Positions 1 through 7,412 of a stretch of 64,000 nucleotides of DNA are shown here, piece by piece. Source of the stretch: Streptomyces venezuelae (GTDB taxonomy: Bacteria; Actinomycetota; Actinomycetes; Streptomycetales; Streptomycetaceae). The notes beneath the pieces are model-generated. The model saw nothing but the letters and a program-made list of their open reading frames with translations, did no database searches and had not been told where the DNA came from. The stretch lies in assembly GCF_008642375.1 (NCBI RefSeq), contig NZ_CP029194.1, forward strand, positions 3,596,001-3,660,000, in the 5' to 3' direction. The stretch's first letter is position 1. Every line of letters begins with the position of its first letter. The position numbers and the translations under genes are program-made.

Positions 1-1
1 C

Positions 2-169
2 GAGCGGATCGCCATGGAGGCGGCCGAAGCCCTCGAACGCTTCGCTCTCGCTGCCACCGAGGCCGAGGGCAACTCAGCCCGCCACCGCGCCGCGCTCGAC
101 CGCGAGCAGGCCAGACTCGACTGCCTCACCCGGAAGCTCAACCGGCGGGACGGCGCCGCCCGTGGCTAG
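2..169 (+). CDS. C-terminal fragment of a small hypothetical protein (cut by window edge)
   Basis: An open frame enters from the left edge and stops at a TAG at 167-169, giving 55 visible residues rich in Ala, Glu and Arg that look like one long charged helix. The next gene starts with a GTG inside the last codons, an 8-base overlap that supports translation of both. An internal ATG at 14 could be the start, but the frame is open to the edge, so the N-terminus is unknown. I do not recognise a family. Context is a run of tightly packed small genes typical of an integrated element or phage. Confidence 0.55.
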   Translation, partial: ERIAMEAAEALERFALAATEAEGNSARHRAALDREQARLDCLTRKLNRRDGAARG

Positions 170-584
170 CCGCGCCGAAAGAGTTCTCGTCCGCCCGGAC
201 GGGTCGGTCATCATCCCGCCGACCGCCGCGGGTGACGTGCTGCGTGCCCTCGTCCGTGACCTCACCGCCCGCGTACGGGCCGACGGAGGTGAGGTCACCC
301 CCGACATCCGCCGAATCCTGTACGCGCTGCATACGGCCGCACAGCACGCCGAGCCACCCGCGGCCGGGCACGGTTCCGATACGGGAACCGCGCCGCCGGG
401 CCCTGCCACCGTCGAGGTAGCCGTCGACGAGGCAGCCGAACTCCTCGAATGCACCCCGGAGTACGTACGGCGCCTCGCCCGACGAGGAACCCTCACGGCC
501 CGCCGTATCGGCGCCCGCACATGGGCCATCGACCGGACCGGCCTCGACAACTACCGCCACGGAACAGGAGCCCCCACCTCATGA
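162..584 (+). CDS. Excisionase/MerR-like helix-turn-helix DNA-binding protein
   Basis: 140 aa from a GTG start overlapping the previous gene. The last ~45 residues (about 90-135) have the HTH_17/excisionase pattern: a helix with DEAAELLECTPEYVRRLA followed by RRGTLTARRIGARTWAID, the usual recognition helix plus wing that ends in a short hairpin. The first ~85 residues are not recognisable. Small proteins of this design act as excisionases or transcription factors in actinobacterial integrative elements and phages. Its stop overlaps the ATG of the next gene (ATGA), so the genes are probably one operon. No integrase lies next to it, so whether it works as an Xis cannot be judged here. Confidence 0.7.
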   Translation: MASRAERVLVRPDGSVIIPPTAAGDVLRALVRDLTARVRADGGEVTPDIRRILYALHTAAQHAEPPAAGHGSDTGTAPPGPATVEVAVDEAAELLECTPEYVRRLARRGTLTARRIGARTWAIDRTGLDNYRHGTGAPTS

Positions 585-1297
585 CCACCCAGACCACCAC
601 CCAGGCCGCCGCCGAGCAGGAAGCCGCCGAGGCGAACGCCCTCCTTGCCGCACTCGAAGAACGCGTCCGCGACGGCGACGAGGGCGTGACGCCTCAGCAA
701 CTGGCCGAGCAGCGCGAGTTGGGCCTCTTCGCCCACCTGCGGGCCGAGGCCGCCCACCGCAAGGCCGAGCGCGCCGCCACGGAGGCCACCGACCGGCAGC
801 GCCGCGCCCTCGTCGACCAGGCCCTCGCCCTTGTCGAGACGAAGGCCGACGCGGACCAGGTCGGCAGGGCGTACGACCGTGCTCTCGCGGCTCTCGCCGA
901 CCTCGTCGCCGCTGTGGAGGCCCACGACCAGGCCGTCAGCGAGGCCGGCCGTCTGCTGCGGGACGCCGAGTGCGGTCCGATCAACGAGTACGTACAGGTC
1001 GACCACGGCGAGTACGTGACCCGCGAAGCGCGCCCCGCCGCCGCCACGCGGACCGCACCGCGCGTCGACGTGAGCCCTGGCTCGACCGCGTTCACGTTCG
1101 GCAAGGGCATCCACGTACCGGTCGGCACCGGCCAGGTGCTCGCCGTCCTGTTCTCCAAGGTCGCCGCGGGCGACACGGGGAAGATGCCATCGGGTGAACC
1201 CGCCCTCACCGCCGCCCCGATCACGCAGCATGTTGACCGCCATGGCGAGCAGGTGAGGCGCTTCCTGGCCCGATCCGAGGGGGGCGAGGCCGCATGA
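581..1297 (+). CDS. Coiled-coil hypothetical protein of mobile-element type
   Basis: 238 aa from the ATG at 581, with GGAACAGGAG about 11 bases upstream. The frame is open upstream, but this ATG overlaps the preceding stop and has the ribosome site. Residues ~5-140 are Ala/Glu/Arg-rich and strongly helical, probably a coiled coil. The C-terminal ~90 residues are more varied and include FTFGKGIHVPVGTG, which may be a small beta-rich domain. No known family recognised. Stop and next start overlap (ATGA at 1294-1297), placing it in the same operon as its neighbours. Plausibly a phage or integrative-element accessory protein; function unknown. Confidence 0.6.
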   Translation: MTTQTTTQAAAEQEAAEANALLAALEERVRDGDEGVTPQQLAEQRELGLFAHLRAEAAHRKAERAATEATDRQRRALVDQALALVETKADADQVGRAYDRALAALADLVAAVEAHDQAVSEAGRLLRDAECGPINEYVQVDHGEYVTREARPAAATRTAPRVDVSPGSTAFTFGKGIHVPVGTGQVLAVLFSKVAAGDTGKMPSGEPALTAAPITQHVDRHGEQVRRFLARSEGGEAA

Positions 1298-1563
1298 GCG
1301 CCCGCGAGCACGTCACCGTGTCCGGCCCCGATCCGGCGCCGCGCCGCCGCCAGCAGCCCGAGCCGACCGGATACGTGTCCCAGACCGTCCGCCGGTACGC
1401 CGAGGCTCGGGCGGTCGCCGTCGCCGAGGCCTCGGCCGACCGCTACCGAACCCCAGGGACCCGCGAGGAGCTGCTCGCCATGTGTAGCGCCGACCAGAGC
1501 CGGACCTACCTCGACCACCGCGAGACGTACGACCGGCTCATGTACGGCGCCGCGGCCCCGTAG
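1294..1563 (+). CDS. Small hypothetical protein, last gene of the first island operon
   Basis: 89 aa, start codon overlapping the previous stop by four bases. Basic, proline-containing N-terminus (residues 1-25), then an Ala-rich helix and a Tyr/Arg-rich C-terminus (SRTYLDHRETYDRLMYG). No domain recognised and no membrane segment. Its position at the end of an overlapping gene string and before a hairpin at 1572-1609 suggests it closes the operon. Confidence 0.55.
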   Translation: MSAREHVTVSGPDPAPRRRQQPEPTGYVSQTVRRYAEARAVAVAEASADRYRTPGTREELLAMCSADQSRTYLDHRETYDRLMYGAAAP

Positions 1564-1571
1564 CCATCCCC

Positions 1572-1609
1572 GAGCCCCCTCTCGCGCCACGCGCAGGGGA
1601 GGGGTGCTC
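1572..1609 (+). terminator. Hairpin after the first island operon
   Basis: GAGCCCCCTC (1572-1581) pairs with GAGGGGTGCTC (1599-1609) with a single bulged base, leaving a 17-base loop. There is no T-tract, as is common for Streptomyces terminators. It lies nine bases after the stop of the preceding gene. Confidence 0.5.
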
Positions 1610-1912
1610 TATCTCACCGAGGGCGAACGCGACATGAGAGTTGCACCACATATCGCCCTATCGGATGGGGTGTTGGCGACACAAGGTGCCACTCTCGCAA
1701 TGCTCGACGAGCAGTTCTATCTGGAAGGTTACGGGGCATTGATCGATCAAGGCACCGAGTGCCACCGATGCGACCAAACCCGATCAGCAGATGACGCGAC
1801 GCTGCTCTAATCTGGTGAACAGTCAGGCGCCTTCGAATCGAAGGTGCACAGAAGAACGCCCTCACGCAGGATGCAGCCAGCGCAAGGGCAAATGACCTGG
1901 AGGAGCAACTCC
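1610..1912 (+). promoter_or_regulatory. Control region in front of the antirepressor gene
   Basis: No convincing gene between 1564 and 1912, and the stretch is visibly less GC-rich than its surroundings. It holds a perfect 12-bp palindrome TTGATCGATCAA (1739-1750), a possible -10 box TAATCT (1808-1813), and a 15-bp palindrome CCTTCGA-A-TCGAAGG (1830-1844) just downstream of it. This arrangement would suit a repressor that blocks the antirepressor promoter. Promoter and operators are inferred from pattern only. Confidence 0.4.
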
Positions 1913-2701
1913 TTGGTTAACGACCACCCTATCGTCTCCGCGTCCAACAGCAACCCCGGGGCCTCCCCGTTCGATAAAATCCGCCGAACGGACGACACCG
2001 GGGAGTGGTGGTCCGCCCGCGACCTCCAGCCCCTCCTTGGCTACCTCCGCTGGGAGGACTTCCGTAACTCCATCGAGCGCGCGAAGGTCGCCATCACAAA
2101 CAGCGGGCAGACCGCTGACCTGCACGCTTCGGAGCGCCCCGAAGCGTCCGGCAATACCCTGCGGCTGAACTACAAACTGACGCGGTACGGCGCGTACATG
2201 GTCGCCATGAACGGTGACCCCCGGAAGCCAGAGGTCGCGGCGGCCCAGACGTACTTCGCCGTGCAGACCAGGAAGGCAGAGACCGCCACGGTCGCGGCAC
2301 CGGCGCTTCCCCAGGACTTCGAGGAGGCGCTCGTTGCCCTCCTCGGCAAGGTCCGGGAGAACAAGGCGCTGGAGGCCGAGAACAAGGTCCTGGCTCCCAA
2401 GGCAAGCAAGTGGGACGCCTTCATGAACTCGGAGGGCCTGATCGGCATGACGGCCATCGCCGACATGCTCGACATGCCCGTCAAGGACATGACGAACTGG
2501 CTCGTCGAGCTGGGGATCTTCCGCAAGCAGCTGTCCCGGTTCGGCTCGAACCAGAACATGCCGCGCAGGACGTACCAGAAGGCTGGCCTGTTCGAGATCA
2601 AGGTCGAGAACAACGGCAAGGTCTCCTATGAGGTGGCCTACGCCACCCATGATGGGGCGGAGTTCATCTTCGACCAGCGGCAGAGCCGGACCGCCGCGTA
2701 G
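1913..2701 (+). CDS. Phage-type antirepressor (BRO-N-like domain plus KilA-C-like domain)
   Basis: 262 aa from a TTG at 1913. The frame opens earlier (GTG 1844, ATG 1871, ATG 1892), but only the TTG has a strong ribosome site, GGAGGAG at 1899-1905 with a 7-base spacer. The N-terminal half (about 15-120) resembles DinD/BRO-type antirepressor domains: IRRTDDTGEWWSARDLQPLLGY, then KLTRYGAYMVAMNGDPRKPEV and YFAVQTRKAE. A short charged helix follows, and the C-terminal ~100 residues look like the KilA-C DNA-binding domain (GLIGMTAIADMLDMPVKDMTNWL...LFEIKVENNGK). In phages such proteins antagonise or replace the lysogenic repressor. A XRE regulator lies 0.9 kb downstream. A hairpin follows the stop. 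Confidence 0.8.
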   Translation: MVNDHPIVSASNSNPGASPFDKIRRTDDTGEWWSARDLQPLLGYLRWEDFRNSIERAKVAITNSGQTADLHASERPEASGNTLRLNYKLTRYGAYMVAMNGDPRKPEVAAAQTYFAVQTRKAETATVAAPALPQDFEEALVALLGKVRENKALEAENKVLAPKASKWDAFMNSEGLIGMTAIADMLDMPVKDMTNWLVELGIFRKQLSRFGSNQNMPRRTYQKAGLFEIKVENNGKVSYEVAYATHDGAEFIFDQRQSRTAA

Positions 2702-2712
2702 GGCCTGACGTG

Positions 2713-2742
2713 CGCCCCCTTCACCTTCGGTCGGAGGGGGCG
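2713..2742 (+). terminator. Hairpin after the antirepressor gene
   Basis: CGCCCCCT (2713-2720) pairs perfectly with AGGGGGCG (2735-2742), extendable by a wobble and one further pair, followed by GCTTCCTC. It sits 12 bases after the antirepressor stop and before the next operon. Confidence 0.55.
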
Positions 2743-2871
2743 GCTTCCTCGTGTCCAGCGTTGCGCGCAACGCCCCACAAAGAGGCAGACCCGCGCAATC
2801 TTGAGCAACTCGGCAGCACACAGCGCAAGTTCCGATCATGCTGGACTCCCCGACCGAACGGAGAGCCCACC

Positions 2872-3615
2872 ATGCCCGCGCTCAGGTTCATCGGCACGAC
2901 CAGCGACGACGGCGACTGCCCCACTCTCTATGAGGTCGAGGGCACGACCGACATCCTCGTCCAGGGTGACCGCGTCACCGATCCCGAGCAGCTCGCCGAG
3001 CTCCGCCACGTCAAGGAGTCCGAGACGTTCGTGACCGTGCCCCGAGACCTCCTCGTCCGCTTCGCCCCGCGCACCGAGGCCCGCGAGGTGATCCCCTTCG
3101 CCGAGATCGCCCACCTGTTCCGCGAGTTCAGGCACACCGCCTGGCGACTGGAGACCCGCCGCGGCTACGCCACCGACCGCAACAGCCCCAAGTGGGCACG
3201 GTGGAAGGCCGGCGCCGACATCGCCGCCGAGCCACTGGACGCCTGGCGTGAGAACGTCGCTGCCGCCCGCGCCGAGGGGAAGCGGTTCGAGCGGGTCCGC
3301 CTCGTCGACGAGCCCCTGACCGAGGGGCAACGGTTCCTCCTCGACTCCGGCCTCGGCAACGTCGACGCGGGCGAGGACATCCGCAACCTTCCCCGCGCCG
3401 AGGCCGAGCGGCTCAACCTGCCGGACCACGACTTCTGGCTCTTCGACTCCCGCATCCTGGCCCGGTTCGTCTTCGACGAGGACGACACCACCCTCGGCGT
3501 CATCCTCAGCGAGGACCCCGCCGACATCGCGGCGGCCTGCCAGGCCCGCGACGCCGCATGGCACCACGCAACCCCCACCCGCGAGTACGCGCAGCGGGTA
3601 CGTTCGGCCATGTGA
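2872..3615 (+). CDS. DUF6879 family protein, partner of the downstream XRE regulator
   Basis: 247 aa from the ATG at 2872 (GGAG eight bases upstream). An in-frame GTG at 2710 would add 54 residues that run through the upstream hairpin, so I rejected it. Residues ~1-75 form a small separate module. From ~80 onward the protein has the DUF6879 hallmarks: FREFRHTAWRLETRRGYATD, the block RFERVRLVDEPLTEGQRFLL, GEDIRNLPRAEAERL and FWLFDSRILARFVFDED. The family is widespread in Streptomyces, nearly always directly upstream of a XRE/DUF5753 gene, as here (TGA overlaps the next GTG). Biochemical role unknown; probably a partner or effector of that regulator. Confidence 0.8.
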   Translation: MPALRFIGTTSDDGDCPTLYEVEGTTDILVQGDRVTDPEQLAELRHVKESETFVTVPRDLLVRFAPRTEAREVIPFAEIAHLFREFRHTAWRLETRRGYATDRNSPKWARWKAGADIAAEPLDAWRENVAAARAEGKRFERVRLVDEPLTEGQRFLLDSGLGNVDAGEDIRNLPRAEAERLNLPDHDFWLFDSRILARFVFDEDDTTLGVILSEDPADIAAACQARDAAWHHATPTREYAQRVRSAM

Positions 3616-4454
3616 GTACGGACTTCCAGAACGGCCGGGACACCCTCGGCGCGAGGCTCCGCGAGCTGCGCGTCGAGGCCGGCCTCGACGGCAAGACCCT
3701 CGCCGAACGCCTCGGCTGGCAGCGGTCCAAGGTCAGCCGGTTACAGAACGGCAAGCAGACCCCCACCGTGGCCGACCTCGACGCATGGGCCGCGGCAGTC
3801 GGCCGCCCGGACGCGACCGCCGAACTCCGAGGACGCCTGTCCGGCCTGGAAAGCCGCTACCGGTCATGGCGCCGCCAGCTCGCCGCCGGCCACCTGGCCC
3901 GCCAGGAACAGGGCATCGCCGAGACCGCGGACACCCAGATGACCCGGGCCGTCGAGGCCGTCCGGATCCCCGGCCTGCTCCAGACCCCGGACTACGCCCG
4001 CCACACGTTGACGGCCGCCGCCGAGTTCCGCCAGGTCGTCCGGAACGTGGACGACGCGGTCCGCGCCCGTATCCGCCGCCAAGAGGCCCTGTACGACCCA
4101 GACAAGACGTTTCACTTCCTGGTCTGGGAACCCGCGCTGCACGCCCGGACCGTCCCGCCCCGCGTGCACGCCGCGCAGCTCGACCGGCTCATGAGCGTGA
4201 TCGGCCTGGACACCATCGAACTCGGCATCATCCCCCTCGGCGCCGAACTGCGCCGCGCGCCGAGTCACGGATTCTGGATCTACGACCGGCGCCTCGTCAT
4301 CGTCGAGACCATCGGAACCGAGATGTGGCTCGCTGACGACGACTCGCTCGCAACCTATGAACGGGCCTGGGACTGGCTCGCCGACGCCGCCGTCCACGGT
4401 GAGCACGCGCGACGCCTCATCGGCCGCGTACGGGGCTCTCTCGCCCCCGCGTGA
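3612..4454 (+). CDS. XRE-family regulator with C-terminal DUF5753 domain; contains a TTA codon
   Basis: 280 aa from a GTG that overlaps the stop of the DUF6879 gene. Residues ~10-65 are an XRE helix-turn-helix (LGARLRELRVEAGLDGKTLAERLGW then SKVSRLQNGKQTPT). Residues ~100-275 match DUF5753: AVRIPGLLQTPDYAR, VRARIRRQEALYDP, FLVWEPALHART, LDTIELGIIPLGAE and FWIYDRRLVIVET. This architecture is that of the WhiJ-like regulators of Streptomyces development, usually paired with a small partner protein. Codon 44 (3741-3743) is TTA, the rare leucine codon read by the bldA tRNA, so translation is probably limited to later growth. It may be the island's repressor or a host-type developmental regulator. 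Confidence 0.85.
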   Translation: MSTDFQNGRDTLGARLRELRVEAGLDGKTLAERLGWQRSKVSRLQNGKQTPTVADLDAWAAAVGRPDATAELRGRLSGLESRYRSWRRQLAAGHLARQEQGIAETADTQMTRAVEAVRIPGLLQTPDYARHTLTAAAEFRQVVRNVDDAVRARIRRQEALYDPDKTFHFLVWEPALHARTVPPRVHAAQLDRLMSVIGLDTIELGIIPLGAELRRAPSHGFWIYDRRLVIVETIGTEMWLADDDSLATYERAWDWLADAAVHGEHARRLIGRVRGSLAPA

Positions 4455-4541
4455 GCAACCGCACCCAACGCATCCGACGCCTCGCGCAATCCAACGCAAT
4501 CGCCCGGCACGCCCGCAACCGGCCGTCCTACCGTCCCGGTC

Positions 4542-4757
4542 ATGGCGACGACGACAGACGATCTGACGGCCGTTGAGTTACCGCGCATCGGCACCCTCAC
4601 CCAGCGGCAGCAGCGCGGCCAGGACTGCGTGTGGTGCGGCGTCACGCTCGCCGCCGGCGCGGTCATCGACCTCGGCCCCCGCCGCTATCGACGGGCCGAC
4701 TGGGTGACTCAGTGGTTCCCCCGAGCGTGCAAGAGACACCCCGGAGGCGTGTCATGA
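4542..4757 (+). CDS. Small cysteine-containing hypothetical protein with a TTA codon
   Basis: 71 aa from the ATG at 4542. A central CVWCG motif (residues ~30-34) and a later cysteine (PRACKRHP) suggest a metal-binding knuckle; a Trp/Arg-rich stretch follows. Codon 13 (4578-4580) is TTA, implying bldA-dependent translation. The stop overlaps the start of the next small gene by four bases. Proteins of this size and pattern are common next to WhiJ-like regulators in Streptomyces, but I assign no function. Confidence 0.55.
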   Translation: MATTTDDLTAVELPRIGTLTQRQQRGQDCVWCGVTLAAGAVIDLGPRRYRRADWVTQWFPRACKRHPGGVS

Positions 4758-4945
4758 CGACCCCGTACCGTGCGCGGCTCTGCGCCCGCTGCGATCAGCC
4801 GATCGTGGGGCCGTACACGACGGTTTCCGCGTTCTCTGCGAGCGGGGCCCGGCCGGATGCGTACTACCACCCGAAGGGCTCGCCGGATTGTGGCAAGCCG
4901 CCGCCGAGCGACTGCGGCGCCGCACCCGGACTGCTCGGCCCCTGA
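4754..4945 (+). CDS. Small zinc-ribbon-like hypothetical protein
   Basis: 63 aa from the ATG at 4754, overlapping the previous stop (ATGA). CARCDQPI near the N-terminus plus two later cysteines (DCGKP, DCGAAP) suggest a four-cysteine zinc site. No enzyme motif. Translational coupling to the preceding cysteine-containing gene suggests the two products work together. Function unknown. Confidence 0.5.
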   Translation: MTTPYRARLCARCDQPIVGPYTTVSAFSASGARPDAYYHPKGSPDCGKPPPSDCGAAPGLLGP

Positions 4946-4993
4946 GCGCTGTTCGTGCGTGGTCACCGCGGGCCATGGACGAAGAGCCGGAAT

Positions 4994-5026
4994 GGCCCCC
5001 GATAGCCACGTTCGCTCTCGGGGGCC
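4994..5026 (-). terminator. Hairpin terminator between converging genes
   Basis: Perfect 9-bp stem GGCCCCCGA (4994-5002) / TCGGGGGCC (5018-5026) with a 15-base loop, between the end of the plus-strand small genes and the end of the minus-strand DUF4352 gene. It could serve both directions; no clear T-tract. Confidence 0.6.
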
Positions 5027-5051
5027 GTTCTCGACTACATGTCCAACAGGG

Positions 5052-5702
5052 TCAGCCCACGTTGCCGCGGATGCCATCCCCGAAGAGACCCTCGGTGTAC
5101 GTCACATAGGCCGGGGTGAACTTCCCCTCGCCGGTGATCACACCGGTGATGTTCTCGCCGGGCGCGAGGTCGACGGTGTCCATCTGGTTCTCGTCCATGC
5201 CGAGCTCGGCAGTGTGCTTGCTGCCGTTGGTGTCGGTGATGGCGAAGTACAGCGGGTTGATGTCGATCTTCTCGTCGCTGTTGTTCGTCACGGTCACCTT
5301 GACGCTGGTGAACGCGCCACCGTCGTGGAGGACGCTCGGCTTGAACGTCGTCGTCTTCGCCGTGACCTTCACCGGCGCATCGGCGGCAGGCTCCTCCTTA
5401 GGGGCCTCGGTCGTCGGGGCGGCCTTGCTCTTCTTCGGAGCCGGCGCATCGGTGGCGGTCCGGGACGGCGCCGCGGTGCTTCCGGTGTCCTTGCTGTCGT
5501 CGCCGATGAGGGCGCCAACGACTCCGAGGAGGACGATCAAGCCAAAGATGCTGCCGAGGACGATGGCGACGATCGCCCCGGCCCCCATGCCCTTCTTCGG
5601 CGGCGGGGGGCCGTAAGGGCCAGGGTAGGGCTGGCCGGGCGGCGGGGGTCCCCAACCGGGCGGCGGAGGCTGCTGCGGGCCGTACGGGGGCGGCTGGGTC
5701 AC
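5052..5702 (-). CDS. Membrane-anchored DUF4352-type extracellular protein
   Basis: 216 aa. Residues 1-36 are a Pro/Gly-rich cytoplasmic tail with repeated GPPPP-like segments, then a single membrane helix at about 40-66 (GAIVAIVLGSIFGLIVLLGV). Outside lies a Thr/Ala/Pro/Lys linker (~68-110) and an Ig-like beta domain (~112-210) of the DUF4352 kind: VKVTVTNNSDEKIDINPLYFAITDTNG, ELGMDENQMDTVDLAPGE and ITGVITGEGKF. In Gram-positives these domains are surface-exposed with unclear ligands. It is monocistronic and ends in the hairpin at 4994-5026. Confidence 0.8.
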   Translation of the reverse strand: MTQPPPYGPQQPPPPGWGPPPPGQPYPGPYGPPPPKKGMGAGAIVAIVLGSIFGLIVLLGVVGALIGDDSKDTGSTAAPSRTATDAPAPKKSKAAPTTEAPKEEPAADAPVKVTAKTTTFKPSVLHDGGAFTSVKVTVTNNSDEKIDINPLYFAITDTNGSKHTAELGMDENQMDTVDLAPGENITGVITGEGKFTPAYVTYTEGLFGDGIRGNVG

Positions 5703-5895
5703 GGTGGGCTCCGGTGCTTCTGCTGTGGTGATCAGGTGAACCTACCGTGGAGGGATCGTCACGGGGAGGAGTGCGCGAAAGTCCAGCCCTCCGGTGCGCG
5801 CACGCCTCTTCTCGGCCCGGCGCAATCCGGACTACCCACGTGCTCCTTGCCCTGGTGGGTGGGGGCCGTATTCGTAGGTGTGTGAGGATCCGCCC

Positions 5896-6303
5896 GTGGA
5901 GTGCGATGTGTGTGGACGGCCGATGTGGCGGTGGCCTGTGCCCGCGACTGTCTGGGAAGAGGAGATCTGGTCCTGCTCCTGGTGCCACGCCTCGACCCAT
6001 GTGGGTGGCGAGTGGTTCGAGGTCGCGCGGCCCTCGTACCAGCACATCGACATGCGCTGGGAGAGGGCTGTCGCTGACGGCCTTCCCTCCGATGTCTCCC
6101 ACGCCTTCGGCGCCTACGACACGACGCTGTGCGGGATCCAGAAAGCCGACATGGCGCCCTCCGACTACTGGTGGCTGCCAGAGCGGGAGAACGCCTGTGG
6201 CGACTGCCGAACTGCGGCACGTGTCATCGACGGCCGCTGGCCGCAGGCCATGAGAGGCGAGAACGCGCGCGTAAGCGTGTCCCGGTCGCCAACCACCGGA
6301 TAG
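5896..6303 (+). CDS. Hypothetical protein with three CxxC-type cysteine motifs
   Basis: 135 aa from the GTG at 5896, which has AGGA eight bases upstream; an alternative GTG at 5878 would add six residues without a ribosome site. CDVCGRP near the start, CSWCH at ~27-31 and CGDC at ~107 suggest zinc binding. A Trp-rich centre (EEEIWSCSWCH, SDYWWLPERE) is notable. No known family recognised. It is transcribed divergently from the DUF4352 gene across a 190-bp gap. Confidence 0.55.
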   Translation: MECDVCGRPMWRWPVPATVWEEEIWSCSWCHASTHVGGEWFEVARPSYQHIDMRWERAVADGLPSDVSHAFGAYDTTLCGIQKADMAPSDYWWLPERENACGDCRTAARVIDGRWPQAMRGENARVSVSRSPTTG

Positions 6304-6371
6304 GCCGGAGCGGGGCGGCTACCCCTCCGGGGCGTCTCCCGCCGCGGGGCCCAAGGCACCTGCATTGGCAT

Positions 6372-6406
6372 GACGAGGCCCCGGGCAGCGCTCCGAGGGC
6401 CTCGTC
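6372..6406 (-). terminator. Hairpin terminator
   Basis: 10-bp perfect stem GACGAGGCCC (6372-6381) / GGGCCTCGTC (6397-6406), eight bases beyond the stop of the minus-strand ribbon-helix-helix gene and also downstream of the plus-strand gene ending at 6303. Likely bidirectional. Confidence 0.6.
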
Positions 6407-6414
6407 GTAGGGGT

Positions 6415-6669
6415 TTAGCCGGTCGTGTCGGACGGCGTGGGACGCCCGTCGTACGGTGGCGACGTGAGCCGCATCCGGGTGGGTGCGACACCCTCGGGAT
6501 AGACGCCCTGCTCCCACAGATCGCGGTACCCGTGGGCAAGGAATCCGACCGCAAGGCGGACGGCGTCGGACGCCGTCATACCGGTCTGCATGACGGCGGC
6601 GAGGTCGTCGGACAGCGCGTTGTCGACGCGGACGCTCATCCGCTTGCCAGTCTTCGGCGGAGTGCTCAC
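6415..6669 (-). CDS. Ribbon-helix-helix-like small protein
   Basis: 84 aa from a GTG at 6669 overlapping the stop of the upstream gene. Residues ~9-50 read KRMSVRVDNALSDDLAA...TASDAVRLAVGFLAH, which fits a beta strand followed by two helices as in ribbon-helix-helix repressors or antitoxins. The C-terminus is Pro/Thr-rich. With the translationally coupled upstream gene it could form a regulator or toxin-antitoxin pair, but the partner lacks a recognisable toxin fold. Confidence 0.6.
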   Translation of the reverse strand: MSTPPKTGKRMSVRVDNALSDDLAAVMQTGMTASDAVRLAVGFLAHGYRDLWEQGVYPEGVAPTRMRLTSPPYDGRPTPSDTTG

Positions 6670-7061
6670 CGGCCGACCTCCTCGGCTACGGTCCGCAGCA
6701 GCGCGGCGTACTCGCCGCGGGTCTGTCCGGTGACAGTCGGCAGCAGGGCGAGCAGCTCCCGCTCGGCCTCGTCGACGGCGTCGCCCTCGTGCAGCCGGTC
6801 GGCGATGACGAGGGCCTGGGCGCGGCGCAGTGCCTCGGTCATGGCCGCGGCCGGTCGGTGGCCGTGCAAGCGGTCGGCGAGCAGCAGCAGCGCCGTCGTG
6901 AGCGGCGCGGTGGCAGGCCAGGTCTGGCCGAAGGCGTTGCCGTGCTCGCCCTCGTGTCCGGCGGACAGGATGCAGGGGATGCGGTTGATGCCGATGGCCG
7001 GCCCCTGCTCCCACCCGGGGCGCCTGGCCCCGCACAAGGCGGACGGTACGTTCGTGCTCAT
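6666..7061 (-). CDS. Hypothetical protein, translationally coupled to the RHH gene
   Basis: 131 aa from the ATG at 7061, with AAGGAG nine bases upstream on the minus strand; the longer open frame to 7202 has no comparable site. The N-terminus carries CGARRPGWEQG...PCILSAGHEGEHGNAFGQTW, a Cys/His cluster (two Cys, two His) that may bind a metal. The C-terminal 80 residues are helical, Ala/Leu/Arg-rich. Proteins with this Cys/His signature occur in Streptomyces mobile elements and phages, but I know of no function. Overlaps the following RHH gene by four bases. Confidence 0.55.
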   Translation of the reverse strand: MSTNVPSALCGARRPGWEQGPAIGINRIPCILSAGHEGEHGNAFGQTWPATAPLTTALLLLADRLHGHRPAAAMTEALRRAQALVIADRLHEGDAVDEAERELLALLPTVTGQTRGEYAALLRTVAEEVGR

Positions 7062-7412
7062 GGTCGGGACTCCTTGATGCGAAGGGTTCGGATCAAGGCG
7101 CCGTTCGGTGGTGACACACCGGGCGGCGCCGCTCGCGTCCACAGGGCGTGGATCGCTCCCGAAGGGGGCGCGCGCGAGGGCACAGCAAGGGCACACGACC
7201 ACGGATAACGCTGCGAAATTGCGGAAATCACTGTGAGTAGTTTCTGCACGTCAAGCCCCCTTCCCGGGGCTCAGTGCAGGTCAGAGACTCGTGCGGGCGG
7301 TACGTGAACTACCGCTGACCGTCGAGGCCGGTGTCCGAATTCCGCCAGCCGGAAGGGTGGCGGGCCCCGCACACTGGGTCGTGAGAGACCCGTGCGGGGA
7401 GAGGAACCAGTC
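7062..7412. other. Gene-free interval at the island border, with a two-part hairpin
   Basis: No supported gene in these 351 bases. An AT-rich patch (about 7205-7245) probably holds the promoter for the minus-strand pair. A two-part hairpin follows: CTGCAC (7244-7249) pairs with GTGCAG (7274-7279), and inside it AGCCCC (7254-7259) pairs with GGGGCT (7266-7271). Left of here genes look element-borne, right of here they are chromosomal repair genes. I saw no tRNA fragment or direct repeat that would mark an attachment site. Confidence 0.45.

Noticed and set aside
1604..1810. 68-aa open frame in the antirepressor upstream region
   Set aside because: Its GTG lies inside the terminator-like hairpin at 1572-1609, composition is not gene-like, and the interval holds promoter-type palindromes.
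6415..7061. Toxin-antitoxin module
   Set aside because: The RHH-like protein could be an antitoxin, but its partner has no recognisable toxin motif; called only as a coupled pair.
7062..7412. tRNA gene or attachment site at the island border
   Set aside because: The hairpin at 7244-7279 has no cloverleaf, and no T-loop consensus or duplicate core sequence was found.
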